NCBI GenBank assembly: GCA_037127255.1
Contig: JBANSL010000017.1
Coordinates: 66,323,857-66,387,856, forward strand
Direction of reading: 5' to 3'
Source of the DNA: Persicaria tinctoria
Taxonomy: Eukaryota; Streptophyta; Magnoliopsida; Caryophyllales; Polygonaceae
Length of the DNA: 64,000 bases
The position numbers and the translations under genes are program-made. Below are positions 12,370 to 24,065 of the stretch, piece after piece (positions within the stretch are counted from its first letter, which is position 1; each line of letters opens with the position of its first letter). The notes under the pieces were generated by a model. That model saw nothing but the letters and a program-made list of their open reading frames with translations, did not search any database and was not told where the DNA came from.

Positions 12370-13872
12370 GTCACCAGTGGTCGTTGACGTTGTGCTCCAC
12401 TATTAATAAGATTATATCCAAGATTATCTCAACTACATTAGCAACCATTTTTTATAAACTAATTCACCTTGATACATTGTCTTCTTATTGTATAGTGGGC
12501 TCAAAGGCACAATCCATTGTAACATATATATATGATTGATCAATAAATGAAACCCTCAAGGAGGACTTTACATCCATCTCATGATCTTACATGGTTTACA
12601 TGGTATATTCACCAAGGGTTTACCTCGTCAGTTATTTCTTGATTTTCGGTCCAGTCTCACTGTACGGGACCCTCCACTTTTGACTGGGGGGTTTGATAGA
12701 TTACATTGTCTTCATATTGTATAGTGGGCCCAAAGGCCCAATCCATTGTAACCTATATATATAATTGATCAATGAATGAAACCCTCAAGGAGGACTTTAC
12801 ATCAATCTCATGATCTTACACACCGGTTACAACACACTTTCACTAAAGGTAGATCCATACATGACAACATTCTCATCGCACACGAAATTTTTCACTCTCT
12901 CAGGAAAAAGAAGAGTAATATATATAAGGTGGGTTATGTTGCCATTAAATTGGATATGGAAAAAGACTTACGATCGTATAGAATGGTCTTTCCTACTGAC
13001 AGTTTTACGCAAGTTCGGGTTCGCACCCAAGTTCATTTCCTGGATTGAGGAATGTCTTACTATTGTATCCTACTCCTTGCTTCTGAATGATCAGCCCAAA
13101 AATCAATTCTTTCCTTCAAGGGGTCTTCGTCAAGGTGATCCGTTATCATCTTTTCTCTTCATTCTTGCAGCAGAGGTGATGGCAAGAATGTTACATATTG
13201 AAGCAATTGTCTCTAATGACATTGGATTCCGTTGCACGACTAGAGGAACAACAATTCCATTCTTGGCTTTCGCTGATCGACGACATCATTTTATTTGCTA
13301 AGGCTACCCCCACTGCATGCCAGAAGGTCTCTTCTGTTCTAACAAAGTTCTGCTCCATCTCAGGACAAAAGATTAACCTTCATAAATCGTCTTTCTAGGT
13401 CTCTGGGAATACTTTACCCAACAGTATCAGGTCTCTCACGGTTGTGTTAGGTATCAAACATACTGTCGATCTAGATAAATATCTAAGATGTCCTATCATA
13501 AATGGAAAAGTCAACAAATCGACATTTGAGGATGTCGTCATTAAAACTAAAACTCAACTATCGAAATGGAAGGTGAACAGTTTAGTTTATCAATCGAAGG
13601 CCGTCATGTCCTTACAAAAGGCTAACCTGAGTGCCCAACCCCTATATTTAATGCAGTCCTTCATGCTACCCAAATCTATTCTTACACAACTTGATTCGGT
13701 ATACAAATAATTCTTCTGGAATAAGTCCGAGAGTTTCACTCCTCTCATTAGCTGGAATAAGATTTGCACTGACATTCAGCATGGTGGTCTGGGTATCTAC
13801 AAGGCTGAAACCATGAATAAAGCTTTGGAGCTAAAACTTTTATGGAAAATTCTAGCTGAACCTAATAATATG
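12370..13872 (+). pseudogene. LINE reverse transcriptase domain, frameshifted
   Basis: The RT core is readable across several frames: KGRSIHDNILIAHEIF, VAIKLDMEK, FFPSRGLRQGDPLSSFLF, then LAFAD followed by a 4-bp insertion (near 13277) that throws off the catalytic FADD box, which continues in another frame as IILFAKATP. Further on SKWKVNSLVYQSKAV and NKALELKLLWKILAEPNNM follow the usual plant L1 order. The TRIM at 12470-12820 interrupts the first part, and a second insertion begins at about 13873. Confidence 0.85.
12470..12820 (+). mobile_element. TRIM element (351 bp) inserted in the LINE
   Basis: Two direct repeats, 12470-12591 (122 bp) and 12694-12820 (127 bp), both start TGATA and end CTTACA. 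They flank a 102-bp interior that starts with tggtttacatggtat (primer-site-like) and ends in a purine tract, gactgggggg (12682-12691). Flanking 5-mers are cacct (12465-12469) and caccg (12821-12825), a diverged target duplication. The LINE RT reading resumes right after it. The size and structure fit a terminal-repeat retrotransposon in miniature. It has no coding capacity. Confidence 0.8.
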
Positions 13873-14646
13873 ATACCCCAAAGCTCCATTTCATAGAGTT
13901 TTCTTGTTTCTGAATATGAAGAAACTCCGAAACTCTGGGGAAACACCTCATAAACGTTTCTGAGAGGTCGGGAACTTTGACCGTTTTGTTGACCAGCAAA
14001 GTCAGAAACCTTGACCGTTTTTCCTTGGTCAGAAACATTTCTACCTTGCCAGGTGGCGTTTACACTAATTTTATAATTGAAAAAAAAAAATCAAACTCTA
14101 AATCATGCTTCGTCTTCCTCCCGTCTGAAACTCTCATTTCCCTCTAACCTTACTGCATCCTTCTCCTCCATTTTTGGTCTTACCTCCGGTGAACATCTCT
14201 CTCTGCTCAGTGTGCTCTCCTGGTAAACTCTTACTTGCTTAGTGCTCTCTCCTTCTCGGGTCTCACTATGTCATCCTCAAATGCGAGTAGCGGTTCTAGC
14301 GGAAGTAATAGTGTTGAACAAAGCCAACAAATTGACTCTGCAGCCGACATATTCGAAGAGGAGTAAGGACATTTAAAATAATTGACATGTCTGTATTGAA
14401 TTATGTTAAGGAGTAAGGACATTTTTTTGTCATGATATTGAAGATTTCAATTTGTAGCCTAATGTTGCATTCTATATGTATGACTTGGTGATATGTTTAT
14501 TTCTATTAATTAGACCTTTAAATGAACATATAATTCATGTTGCCATTTCCTCTGCGTTTCCATTTCCTACAAAATTTTGATTGTTGTTTCACCGTTTCCG
14601 TTTCCCTTACAGATTATGTTTCTATTTCTGTGTAACATAGATAATG
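13873..14646 (+). mobile_element. Insertion in the LINE, probable non-autonomous hAT derivative
   Basis: The LINE reading ...LAEPNNM stops at 13872 and resumes as WVRVVTEKYL at about 14649, so roughly 0.77 kb was inserted. Both flanks carry 'ataat' words and the ends are partly inverted (atgataccc against a terminal gtaacat). A small ORF at 14268-14363 reads MSSSNASSGSSG... ending IFEEE, Ser-rich and acidic, like the start of some transposases. The phrase 'gagtaaggacattt' is repeated (about 14360 and 14411). The class is tentative. Confidence 0.5.
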
Positions 14647-14699
14647 TTTGGGTTCGTGTGGTCACGGAGAAGTACTTAAAACAACAATATATCTTGACA

Positions 14700-15330
14700 T
14701 ATTAAAGAAGTTCTAATACTTCTTGGCAATGGGCAAAACTCACTAACCTTACAGAGCTTTTTCATACTGGGCTACGATGGTCTATTGGGGACGGAAAATC
14801 AGTTAGGTTTTGGTATGACAACTGGATGCTCGACAAGCCTCTGGCGATGGTTGCTTTAGGTAGCATTGGTGATTTGCCTGCTTGTAAACGGGTTGAGGAT
14901 TTCATTTTGCCAAACCGCACTTGGGACATAGATAAGCTACGTGCTGATCTTTTGGGGCTCCTTCCTATGAGTGTTATTCAAAATATTCAACAAACTTTTT
15001 TACCCTCTCACTTTCTTCTAGATAGGCTGTATTGAGGTCCGGGTAGCGATAGTTGGTTTTCCGCTAAGTCAGCTTCGGTACTATTTCCTTCAGGTTTTTT
15101 TATCAGTAACCATGACTGCAATTGGATTTGGTACTCCGAGTCAACCCTAAAATTAAAATGTTCCTTTGGAAAATCGCACGTGATGGTCTTCCAACAAAGG
15201 AAAGACTCGAGAGATCTCATATTTTCGTCCTTGCGGGTTGCTCTCTATGCGATGAGACTAATGAATCAACTTCACATCTGCTTCTTCATTGCAAAGCAAC
15301 AAAACAACTCCTTTAGGAGTTGGGAATCAA
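14700..15330 (+). pseudogene. LINE zinc-binding (zf-RVT) region remnant
   Basis: The readings NTSWQWAKLTNL, GDGKSVRFWYDNWM and, in another frame, MFLWKIARDGLPTKERLERS...CSLCDETNESTSHLLLHC follow the order found after the RT in plant L1 elements. The last part has the C-x2-C...H-x4-C zinc-binding pattern. Stops and a frame change are present. Confidence 0.75.
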
Positions 15331-15639
15331 CTCGGTAGCTACCGCTAACAATGACCTCTTCACCGGTCCTCAAAACTATAAATCTTTAGATTTTATTAAA
15401 AATACAATTGGTTTGTCTACAATGGCGAAGGTTTCTACTTGTTGGTGGGCTATCTGGTTCTACAGATATCAATTGTCGTTCGGGCATGTTATGTCCTATT
15501 CAGTCAAATCTATAAAAAAAAAAAAATTACTCTCACTACGCTACAAACATGGGAGGAAGCATCCAAATTCAACTCAGCTAACGATACACTCAGCGAGAAG
15601 AACCCATCGTGTGGTAATACCTTTCCGAACTCGAATCTG

Positions 15640-16176
15640 TCAAGCTCCTACGTTATGAGGCGTGACAGTGGTTGGGAAAAGCCTCCTTTGGGTTTTGTAA
15701 AATTAAACTTTGATGGCTCTTGTAAGGATCTTGACTCGAGCTCCTACGGTTTTGTCTTTCGAGACGATGTGGGTTCGGTTCTTTCCTTCGGCAGGAACAT
15801 AAGTCATCGAGGCTCGGTTCCTTTTGCAGAAGCTTTTGGCCTTCGGATGGGAGTGACTCGCGCAAAAGAGTTGGGCATCTCCAATATACTAATTGAAGGA
15901 GACAACCTCATGGTAGTGAAAGCACTCCTCGATGACTGGAAATGTCTCTGGAACATATAGCTTTTACTATCAAATATTAAGCTAGACCTTTTTTACTTTC
16001 ATAAAGTTGCTATTCGTCATATTTTTAGGGATTCGAATGCTGTTGCGGACCGGATTGCACGTCTTGCCTACAGCGCTGCCGACGGTAACTTCATCGACGA
16101 TCCAGAACTAGTGGTTCTCGTCCACAAGGACACTCTAGGAAAAAGGCGGGTCCGCATCCGTCGTCCTCGTTCCTAG
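15640..16176 (+). pseudogene. LINE RNase H domain remnant
   Basis: The readings KLNFDGS, YGFVFRDDVGSVLSFG, PFAEAFGLRMGV and ISNILIEGDNLMVVKAL fit the plant RVT_3 type RNase H fold, with the first catalytic Asp in FDGS, Glu in AEA and Asp in EGDN. A stop at 15958-15960 (TAG) breaks it before RHIFRDSNAVADRIARLA, the C-terminal helix of the domain. Confidence 0.82.
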
Positions 16177-16203
16177 TTACTTTCTCTATTTCCAAAAAAA
16201 AAA

Positions 16204-16539
16204 ATTAAAAACTCAAATTTTTACTTTTTTTTTAATGTTCTAAAGTCATCAACAATTTATTATTTTTTTCAAAAAAAAAACTTTTATGTTGTTTGATCAA
16301 AATTACAAATAGGGTAAAAAAAATCTGCTTAAGAAAATTGTACAGAAATATACCTAATTTGTGTCGTTTGTTCAATTTTATGTGAACAAAAGATATATAT
16401 TAAGATAATTTAAGTGTTGTATTTTTTTTTTCAAAAAAATACAACTTTTATGAGTAGTAAAGTTTGTAATGCTGTATGCTTACTGCCTTACTCCTCCAAA
16501 ATTTAAATTATTTAAACTAATTCTTCCAAACCAACCCCT
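16204..16539. other. AT-rich intergenic stretch
   Basis: It consists of A and T runs and holds no gene or recognisable repeat boundary. Confidence 0.4.
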
Positions 16540-16689
16540 TATTCTTATAAAACTAGAAGCAATGTCTTTGTAAAAATTTGCGCCACGTGTCCTCTCTGAG
16601 AAAAGGTAAGAAATACAGTTTTCACTTTCTCCCCCCACGTTCTATTACTTGCCAATACCAAAAACTGAAATTGAAATTCTAAACCACGT

Positions 16690-17300
16690 TTACTTTCTTC
16701 CTCACAACCATCTTCTTCCTCATAATAGCTTCTTTCTTCAATTCTCAGAATTGATAAATTTTTTGATTGTTGTCGTCGTTGAGGCGGGGCGCAATCGATC
16801 GGCGGTCGGAGAAGGGTGATTGGGGTGGCGATGCAGTCGGCGATGGCTAGATGCGCCTTTCTCTCTTAGTTGCACTGGTAATCTCTCTTTCTCTCTACTC
16901 TCTTCATTCTCCTAATTGTAAACCCTAAGTCAATTCCCTACTTCATTAAGAACCTCTTTGTGAATGGTTGCTTATTCTCGAAATCACACAAATTAAGCCC
17001 ATGTTCGGGTTTTATTAAAAAACAGTGTTGAACTATGGAATTTCTTTCAGATTACGTCGATTGATTCTCTACTCCCTTCATTCTCCCAATTGGTTCCTTT
17101 AGCTTATATTCTCGAAATCACACAACCATTAAAACAATTCAAGTTCCAAGTACGACAAAACAGTGCTGAACTTTATGATTTTTTGGTTGGTTAAGGTTTG
17201 TGTTTGATGTGGTGATCAGTCGGGACGGCTAAATTGGTGGCCGGAGGTGGCAATCAATTGCAATCGAATGTGGGATACGTCAAATCGAGGTAAAACGTCT
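16690..17300 (+). other. GC-richer segment inside the Helitron, possibly a captured gene leader
   Basis: A pyrimidine-rich stretch and a CG-containing part around 16780-16860 look like a plant 5' UTR/first exon boundary, but no domain is visible. The phrase ttctcgaaatcacacaa followed by aaacagtg occurs twice (about 16975-17030 and 17112-17166), an internal duplication. Confidence 0.3.
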
Positions 17301-20180
17301 TTGTTCTCCCTTTGATTAATTTGGAGGATTTTGATTAATATATTGCACACAAGGTGTTCGATGAAATGCTTATAAGCTTATTTTGGGTTGATTCATCTAA
17401 ATTTATAGAGAATTCTTTAATTACCTACAAAATTTATTTGCTTACCTTCAAAAGGTTATTGATTCGGCATACAGAATACATCGCCCAACTACAAGCATTG
17501 CCTATATAGACCAATGAAAATTACTTATCAACATGTCATACAAGTGTTCAATTATGCATATTAACAAAATAACAGACAAATATGCAAGCATTGAAATTAT
17601 TATAAGATCATAATTGAGTTGTAGTGTTCAGCACATACACACCCACAAAGGCATGCTCAAAATTGAGGAAGGCTAAGCACATTTTTATCATCATTAACAA
17701 CAAGGCATTAAAATTTAGAAAACAAAAAAAGGGGAGCAAACAGTGTGTTAGTGCTAGGTAAGAACCAGTCTTCGGAAAATTTTTGCAGCACCCCATCCAA
17801 CGCTATTGGTCCAACTAGAAAATTTTATGATACATTGCTTCAAGTTCAAAATTAAATTCCAGATAAGGATTAGACTTGAATTACAATATAAAAGATTACA
17901 TAACTTGCAAGTGCTAGACTCCTAGGTACTTACAACGTGACAAGTGAGTTGTGAACATATTCCTTTTGATTTCCTCTTTTATGAAATAAAAGAGGAATTT
18001 ATCAATTTCATAGCAAAGAAATTCACATAAAGAGATCAATTGTTGTAAATTCTTTGTTAATTGGAATGAGGTGTTATTGTTTGCTTGTGCTGTTGATATT
18101 TCTATATAACTTATTTATTATGCTCTGATTCCTTCATGCCTAAAATTGGAAATTGAAAATCATTTTTATGAGAATAACTTGCTTGAATAAAATTTTCTCA
18201 AGTGTTGTGAATGTACTATAGAGAAGCAAATATCTAATCCTTTAGCAAATAGGTCAATCTGCATGGATGCTGAGGTAAAGATTTAAAACGAATGATTAAT
18301 GAATCTGGTATAGACTCAAAGATCTCAGTGACTTATCATGTGCTTTGTGTGGAAAATCTGCGTATATGCAAATTCAATTCATTTATATATACTTTGGGTT
18401 GATTATTCTTTCTCAATTAGGTTATTTATGCAAATCCAATTCCCATTTCTTTTACTTTCTATGTTGTGTCACTATTTAATTTTTTGTTTTACAACCTTCA
18501 ATTTGATGGAGAAATCAAATTCAATTTGTTTTCTCCATCAGTTTTGAATATTGAATAAAAATGAAGTTAGTTATATAAACATCTGAAAAGAAATCGTCAA
18601 ATGGAGGTTAACTTTGGAATATTTGGACTCCATGGTAACACGCAACACCTTAAAACCATCACAAAAATGAATCTATAATTTTACTCCAGCAGGTTTCACA
18701 ACAACGGTGTGAAATATTTCATGGCCATGAAATGCAGTTTTGAATATTGAATAAAAATGAAGTTAATCCACCCATAATACTTATTAATTTAGAAGCGATG
18801 TCTTCAGTAAAAATTGAGCCACATGTCCATCTTTTCACAAAATAAGAAATTACGCTCATAGCTAGATTCCTAAACCATCGATAGAGCTAAAGTTTGGTGT
18901 TTGATTGGGTCGAAAAATAGGGTTATTTTGGATTTGAGCCTATAACGTTTTCTCATATTGGTGATTTCTTTACAATGAATCCGTAGTAATCAAGTCGTGG
19001 TTCTGATCAGATCTATTAAGCCGGTTTGCTAATTAATGGTGTCCAATTAGTTGCGAATCCGATGGGTATTGTTCTTTTGTGTTGATTTCATCAAATTTTA
19101 GGGGTTACTATTTTAGGGGGTTACTAATGCCAAAAATGTGATTATCCTAGACTTCTCCCTGGTCTCTTGTGGTTGTTCGGAATATTTAATTACACTGAAA
19201 TTTATATTAGCTTATATTTTGCATGGAGCCTGAATTGCCAAACTTTATTCAGATATATATTATATGTAAGGCCTTGATCTACTCCATGAATTTCTCTATT
19301 TTGATGTAGGTCTTAAATTTTTAGCAGCCCTGGAGTATAAGTTATTTGTGAGTTCAATATTTCTAACAATTCTGATTTATATTTTAAGGTATTGCTTATA
19401 TTTTCTCTATTTTGATGCATGACTTATATTAGAAATCCTAGACGAGGGCAACTTTTGTTTACCTTTGTCATTTCTAGAAAATATGTCAAAAAAGTAAGTC
19501 GGGCAAAGATAATTTTTGGCAACAAGTAAGTTTTTTGCTCATGTTCTCATTTTACCCATCTTTCGATGTCTACATAATATCACCAATTCACTTATCCTTT
19601 ATGGATTTTTGGTATCCAGATAATGATATCGTAGACAAGTCTGAGGTGCAATCTCCATGACCCTCATTGTGATTCCGGTAGAGGTGAGGATACAATTTCA
19701 TTTTTCATGATAAGATGAGGTCTCTTTTGGTTGAAATTATTTTTTTCTATAAATGAAATTTTGGCTTTTAGTATGTAGCAGTAATAATGATAAACTTGGC
19801 ATAATGATATTTTGGAAATGAAGCTATTCGCATGTTCAAAAGAGTTCATGTCCTTCTATTTTATAATTGTTTTTTCTTTTAATGCTTGGAAGTGAAGATC
19901 ATCCGGACATGGTAAGGTATATTGAATGTTTCTTCTATCTTCATCTTTGTTCGCTTGATGAATTCATTCATATATATCTACTGAGTACATAAGTACATTA
20001 TCAGCTTCAAACCTATCTCAATCTCTTGACAATAAGAATATTAGACGAGTTTTATGCATGATTTCAAGTTCCAAGTCATTTAAAGTTAGTTTTGTGGATT
20101 TTTTTTTATGAATGCTATAAAACTAATTTGAAATGACTAGGAACTCGAAATCGAGCTTGGTTGGCGTCATATGATTTATT
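17300..20180. other. AT-rich non-coding stretch
   Basis: No ORF above 70 codons has a recognisable domain. It holds a second Helitron-like 5' end at about 18770. Nothing else was identified. Confidence 0.4.
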
Positions 20181-20189
20181 ATGTTTATC

Positions 20190-20560
20190 ACCACATATAT
20201 TTAATAAAAAAAATCAACTTTTGTCAAGACTAGATCATTTTTCACAATGAAAAAATAAAGGTTCATGTCATGATTGTTTCACAGCCATGAAATATTTCAT
20301 TGTACCCCTATGAAACAACCTGCATTTCAATCAATTAATTTAAGTAATGTGTTAGGGGTGTGTTTGTGGTCTGCAACTTTGACCATTGTATGTTGTTAAC
20401 CACATAAATTTAATAAAAATCATCAGCTTTTGACAAGCTGTTGTCATTTTTCAGGGTGAAAAATTAAAGTTATGTGTCAGGGTTTTTTTACAACCATGAT
20501 ATATTTCACTGCACCCATATGAACCAATCTGCATTCAAAACAATTAGTTTTAGTAATATG
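20190..20560 (+). repeat. Diverged tandem duplication, about 190-bp units
   Basis: Two copies (about 20195-20350 and 20400-20565) share 'aaatcaacttttg', 'gtttcacagccatgaaatatttca' type words and the ending 'ttagtaatatgt'. A third partial copy begins after the LTR at about 21853. They are diverged and non-coding. Confidence 0.5.
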
Positions 20561-21604
20561 TAACAAGTTTAAGTAATATGATAGGCAACATGTTGAATTT
20601 TATGGTGTTCTTAAACTCATTGGTGCATACATGGAAAGGGTTGAAACATGGATGTTTGATCCATGTGGAATGCTGGGTTGGAATTAATTCGTTGATTGTG
20701 GTGCTGACTGTCGAGCTATTGATGGACAATTGATTTTAGTAAGGAATTTCGTCTTTGATGCAAGAGATCAGGAGCTATAAATAAAAGTTGTTAATGTTGA
20801 TGTTATTGTTTTGTTGAGAGTTAGGAAGGTTTCAACTGATATTTCATCGGAAATAATATGATGACAATCTTCAATTCTTGGATTCACTTTGTTGGAAAGA
20901 TGAGGGAAGCAACCTCAGGTCTTCATACTGATTTTTATTGCCTAAAATGCTTGACGTTGTCATGAAGATGGTCTAATTTTTTTTATATATAGTTGTCTAG
21001 CTAAGTTGTCATGGGAAGTGCTTTATATAGTTGTTGTCGTTGATTTTCATTATAAAAAAAAAGTGACAGAAAGTGATACTTCAAGAGATTGGGGCAAGTT
21101 TACAAGAGCAGTTATTGAATAGATGTTGGTATTGGGAAGTATTAATGGATTTTGTTTGTGATATTGGAGCATTTTCATATAAGGTAGGATAACTTGGGGC
21201 AAAATACTCAAGGGTTTACCAATTCATCACCGCCAATTGGCTTGTGATATTGGATAATTGTTGCTGATTTTGCTCAAGCTAAATGGCTCTCGTACGGTTG
21301 GACGTGATACTGCAAGCTTGTACAACTAGGGACATTGTCAGACTAACTATTTTAGGAGAATGGATAACGACAAAGGCTAGCAAACAATTATGGAAATTGG
21401 GTCAACTTGCCTTCTTTCAACAGTTAAGTAAGGGTGAATTAATGAAGCAGGACATGAAGACTTAAGTAAGGGCCAACTTGCCTTCTTCCAACAGTTAAGT
21501 AAGGATGGAAGACATTGTCAAACTGATTTTATTTTGAGTTTGTAGTATTTTTTTTTAATTATAAACAAAGCTTTGTAGACAAAGCTTTACGAGGGAGGGA
21601 GTTT

Positions 21605-21852
21605 TGTTAGGATATATGTGTATGGATTGGGTTAGAGATAAGTGAGCTAAGATCCATTGTATACGGGGCTAAGCCTATACAAGGCTTATAAGAGCCTCTC
21701 AGTTGCACCGATAATGATTATGAATGAATTACAAAACACTCCTATCTTCTTCCTCTCTTCTCTTTGAACTCTCATTCTCTTCCTCCTTATTCTAATTCTT
21801 CCATTACCGAGCTCCATAGCTCACCCTCCTATCAGACCTTTGGGCCCTAACA
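21605..21852 (+). repeat. LTR of a Copia-type element (probable 3' LTR)
   Basis: The 248 bp run from TGTTAGGATATATG to GGGCCCTAACA with inverted TGTTAGG/CCTAACA ends. A purine tract (gagggagggag) sits just before it, and a TATA-like element (gcttataagagcc) lies inside. No matching 5' LTR or coding interior was found in the preceding kilobase, so the element is truncated or badly decayed. Confidence 0.6.
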
Positions 21853-22691
21853 ACCACATAGATTTAGTAAAAAAAAACACATAAGCTTTTATCAAGTTGT
21901 GGATGATGGACATTCCATAAAGCTGATTCATCTGCTGATTGATGACTACCCTTTCTTTTTTTCTTTTTGAGTGACATCCATAATGTAATGATTGATTTGT
22001 AAAAAAGTCCAAAGGGCGTTAAGCTCGGCGAGGTGGGTTCGAAAGATAAAGAGTTGATGACCTACGAATTAAGTAGAGGAGTCAACCAAGGATAAACCAA
22101 GATCTTGCAAAACAACCATGTTTGTAACGTAACATATATATTATTGGTAAGGTTACTAGCTAACCCGAAAGGCCTAAAAAGGAGGCATTTGGTGTTTGAT
22201 ATGTGTAAATGTATTCTCTATTGGCTATGTGCATGCAATGTTCATTGCTCTTCTCTTTTGACTATTTATGCACAACGAGGGCATTTTATTTTCCTAAGTA
22301 ATTTAATATGTAGTGATTTTTTTATTTAAAAAATTAAGATTGCTTACTCAAACCTTAGTTTAGGAGTGTTTGGTTGATGGTTATGCTCTCATTTCTATAG
22401 TCCTGTAAATGAGGAAAAGTCTAAAGGGGAAACTAAGAAGATCAACGATTATAAAGATGACACACAACCCTTTAATTACAAGTGTGCACCGTATAATGTG
22501 TCTTAGACTCTTAGGTCATCAATCAAGAAGAAGTTTCCAATTTGAGAGATGTAACTTCTTTTTTATTTAAATGCAATTGATATCATGACAACAATTTCAA
22601 TGAAATGAAATATATTCATGGTATGAGGAAGAATTAAAGCGGTAAATTTCTATAAAAATATTCACCCGTACAAGGTACGGGAGAAGTACTA

Positions 22692-22912
22692 CTCCCTCCG
22701 TATCGCAATACTTGTTGTTTTAGACTAGTAAAGGTGTATCAAAAAACTTGTTGTTTTAGCTATAATTATTATTTTTATAGGTAATGATTGCTCTTTTTAT
22801 AGGTAATAATTGTTGCTTTTAAGCGTTTTAACTTATAAAAGTAAAGTAAATATAGGTTTTGTTAATAAGCGTGCATAGAGCTAAAACAACAAGTATTGCG
22901 ATACGGAGAGAG
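22692..22912. mobile_element. Stowaway-like MITE, 221 bp
   Basis: Terminal inverted repeats of about 30 bp start ctccctccgtatcgcaatac and end with the complement ...gtattgcgatacggagagag (one mismatch). TA duplications flank it at 22690-22691 and 22913-22914. These are the hallmarks of Tc1/mariner-derived Stowaway elements. Confidence 0.85.
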
Positions 22913-23084
22913 TAGTTATTAGTATCATTTTTTAATCTTTGATTTCTAAACTGCAAGTCAACGGCGGGAACTTCTATAGAGATTCACCTTTCCCTAACAA
23001 AATGATGGGTCTCACATTTTGATGGTTGTTGCATCATCTGTTGCTGTTCTACTTATTTACCCCGAGAAAGAGTATTACGAGTAT

Positions 23085-23560
23085 TTTTTAATTAGGAAAT
23101 AATTCGAGGTCGGACAAATCCGGAATCTCAAGAGGCCGACATTGTCGGTAGACGGCTAACCACCTAAACATATAATATAAAACCAGAGAAATATATCATA
23201 GAAATAGAAAAAAGGTCCAGTACAAACAGAGGGAGACACACAAGTGTGTGCATTCGAACAAGCAAACCAAGCCCGACCATACTAGAGACAACGTAGAGTA
23301 AGAGCTTATGCCAAGCATCACCAAGCAGTGACACCGCTGGTCAGCGGTACATCAGGAGTCTATGTGGACAGTGAAGACGATCCTCCAAGGAAATTTCTGT
23401 AACGCGGAGTCGCCTCGATACACACTGCCTGTGCCTCGACCCCAGCCAGACCCTACACCGGAGTCCCGGACACCAGAGCTCTAACTCAGACGAAGAATGC
23501 CACGAACAACCAGACTCGCTGTCGAGAACCACCCTTGTACGACGCACCAAGAGACCTTTT
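23085..23560 (-). mobile_element. Retroposon-like segment, 3' end of a LINE or SINE
   Basis: On the minus strand this GC-richer block ends in ...ctaccgacaatgtcggcc...gtccgacctcg, then AT-rich DNA with an A-run (aattaaaaaa, about 23085). Its end resembles that of the 24066-25237 element. A 69-codon ORF (23341-23550) has no domain. I could not find a clear target duplication. Confidence 0.4.
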
Positions 23561-23939
23561 CGGGATTTAATATATAGAAGCCCTTTGGAATTTAATCAAA
23601 ACTCTTTCGGAATTTATAATGTATAACCTACTCGTGTTTTTTTTTATTACAACCCTAACGGGATTTTATTATATATCGAGTACTGTACTCCGGAGTCAAG
23701 CTCCTCACGAATTAAATGTTTTTTTTATATGGTGCCTCAATTGTGATGAATAAAATTAGTCTGAATGCATCACGAACAAATACTAGTTGTATTTAAACAA
23801 ACAGATCTTCAATCCGTTCATTGCTTTTCTCTAACACTTGTCCAACGGTTATTGATATAGAAAAGGCAACAAACAGATCTTAGATCCGTTTGTTATTTTT
23901 ACTTTTTTTTTCCAACTCTTTTTCAATGTACTTCTTTTC

Positions 23940-24065
23940 TTCTTTTTTTAATTCCTCCCAAACCCAAATTTTTGGAGAAAAAAAACGTGTACACACTGAA
24001 TTTTTTTTTTTTAAATTCCTCCCAAATTCAAACTTTTTGGAAAAAAAACGTGTACATACAAATCT
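23940..24065 (+). repeat. Tandem duplication, about 63-bp units
   Basis: Two units share aattcctcccaaa, then tttttgg, A-run, cgtgtaca. The second unit is the left target site of the neighbouring retroposon. Confidence 0.6.

Larger units (their letters stand above)
12346..16203 (+). mobile_element. Degenerate L1-type LINE (RT and RNase H) with two insertions
   Basis: In order the plus strand encodes the start of an RT domain (LCSTINKIISKI, about 12385), then after a TRIM insertion TKGRSIHDNIL, AIKLDMEK and SRGLRQGDPLSSFLFILA, a zinc-binding RT-associated region (about 14700-15330) and an RNase H domain (15640-16170). It ends in an A-run at 16194-16203. Many frameshifts and stops show it is dead. 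The 5' part (endonuclease, ORF1) is missing. Confidence 0.85.
16540..22915 (+). mobile_element. Probable non-autonomous Helitron, 3' end split by a MITE
   Basis: The left end reads tcttataaaactagaagc...gccacgtgtcc (16545-16600), close to common plant Helitron 5' ends. A second similar start lies at about 18770-18830 (atttagaagcgatgtc...gccacatgtcc). The right end has the hairpin cccgtacaaggtacggg (22666-22682) followed by agaagtacta. If the Stowaway MITE at 22692-22912 and one TA copy are removed, the end becomes CTAG followed by T, the canonical Helitron terminus. No Rep/helicase ORF is present. Which of the two 5' ends pairs with this 3' end is open. Confidence 0.5.
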
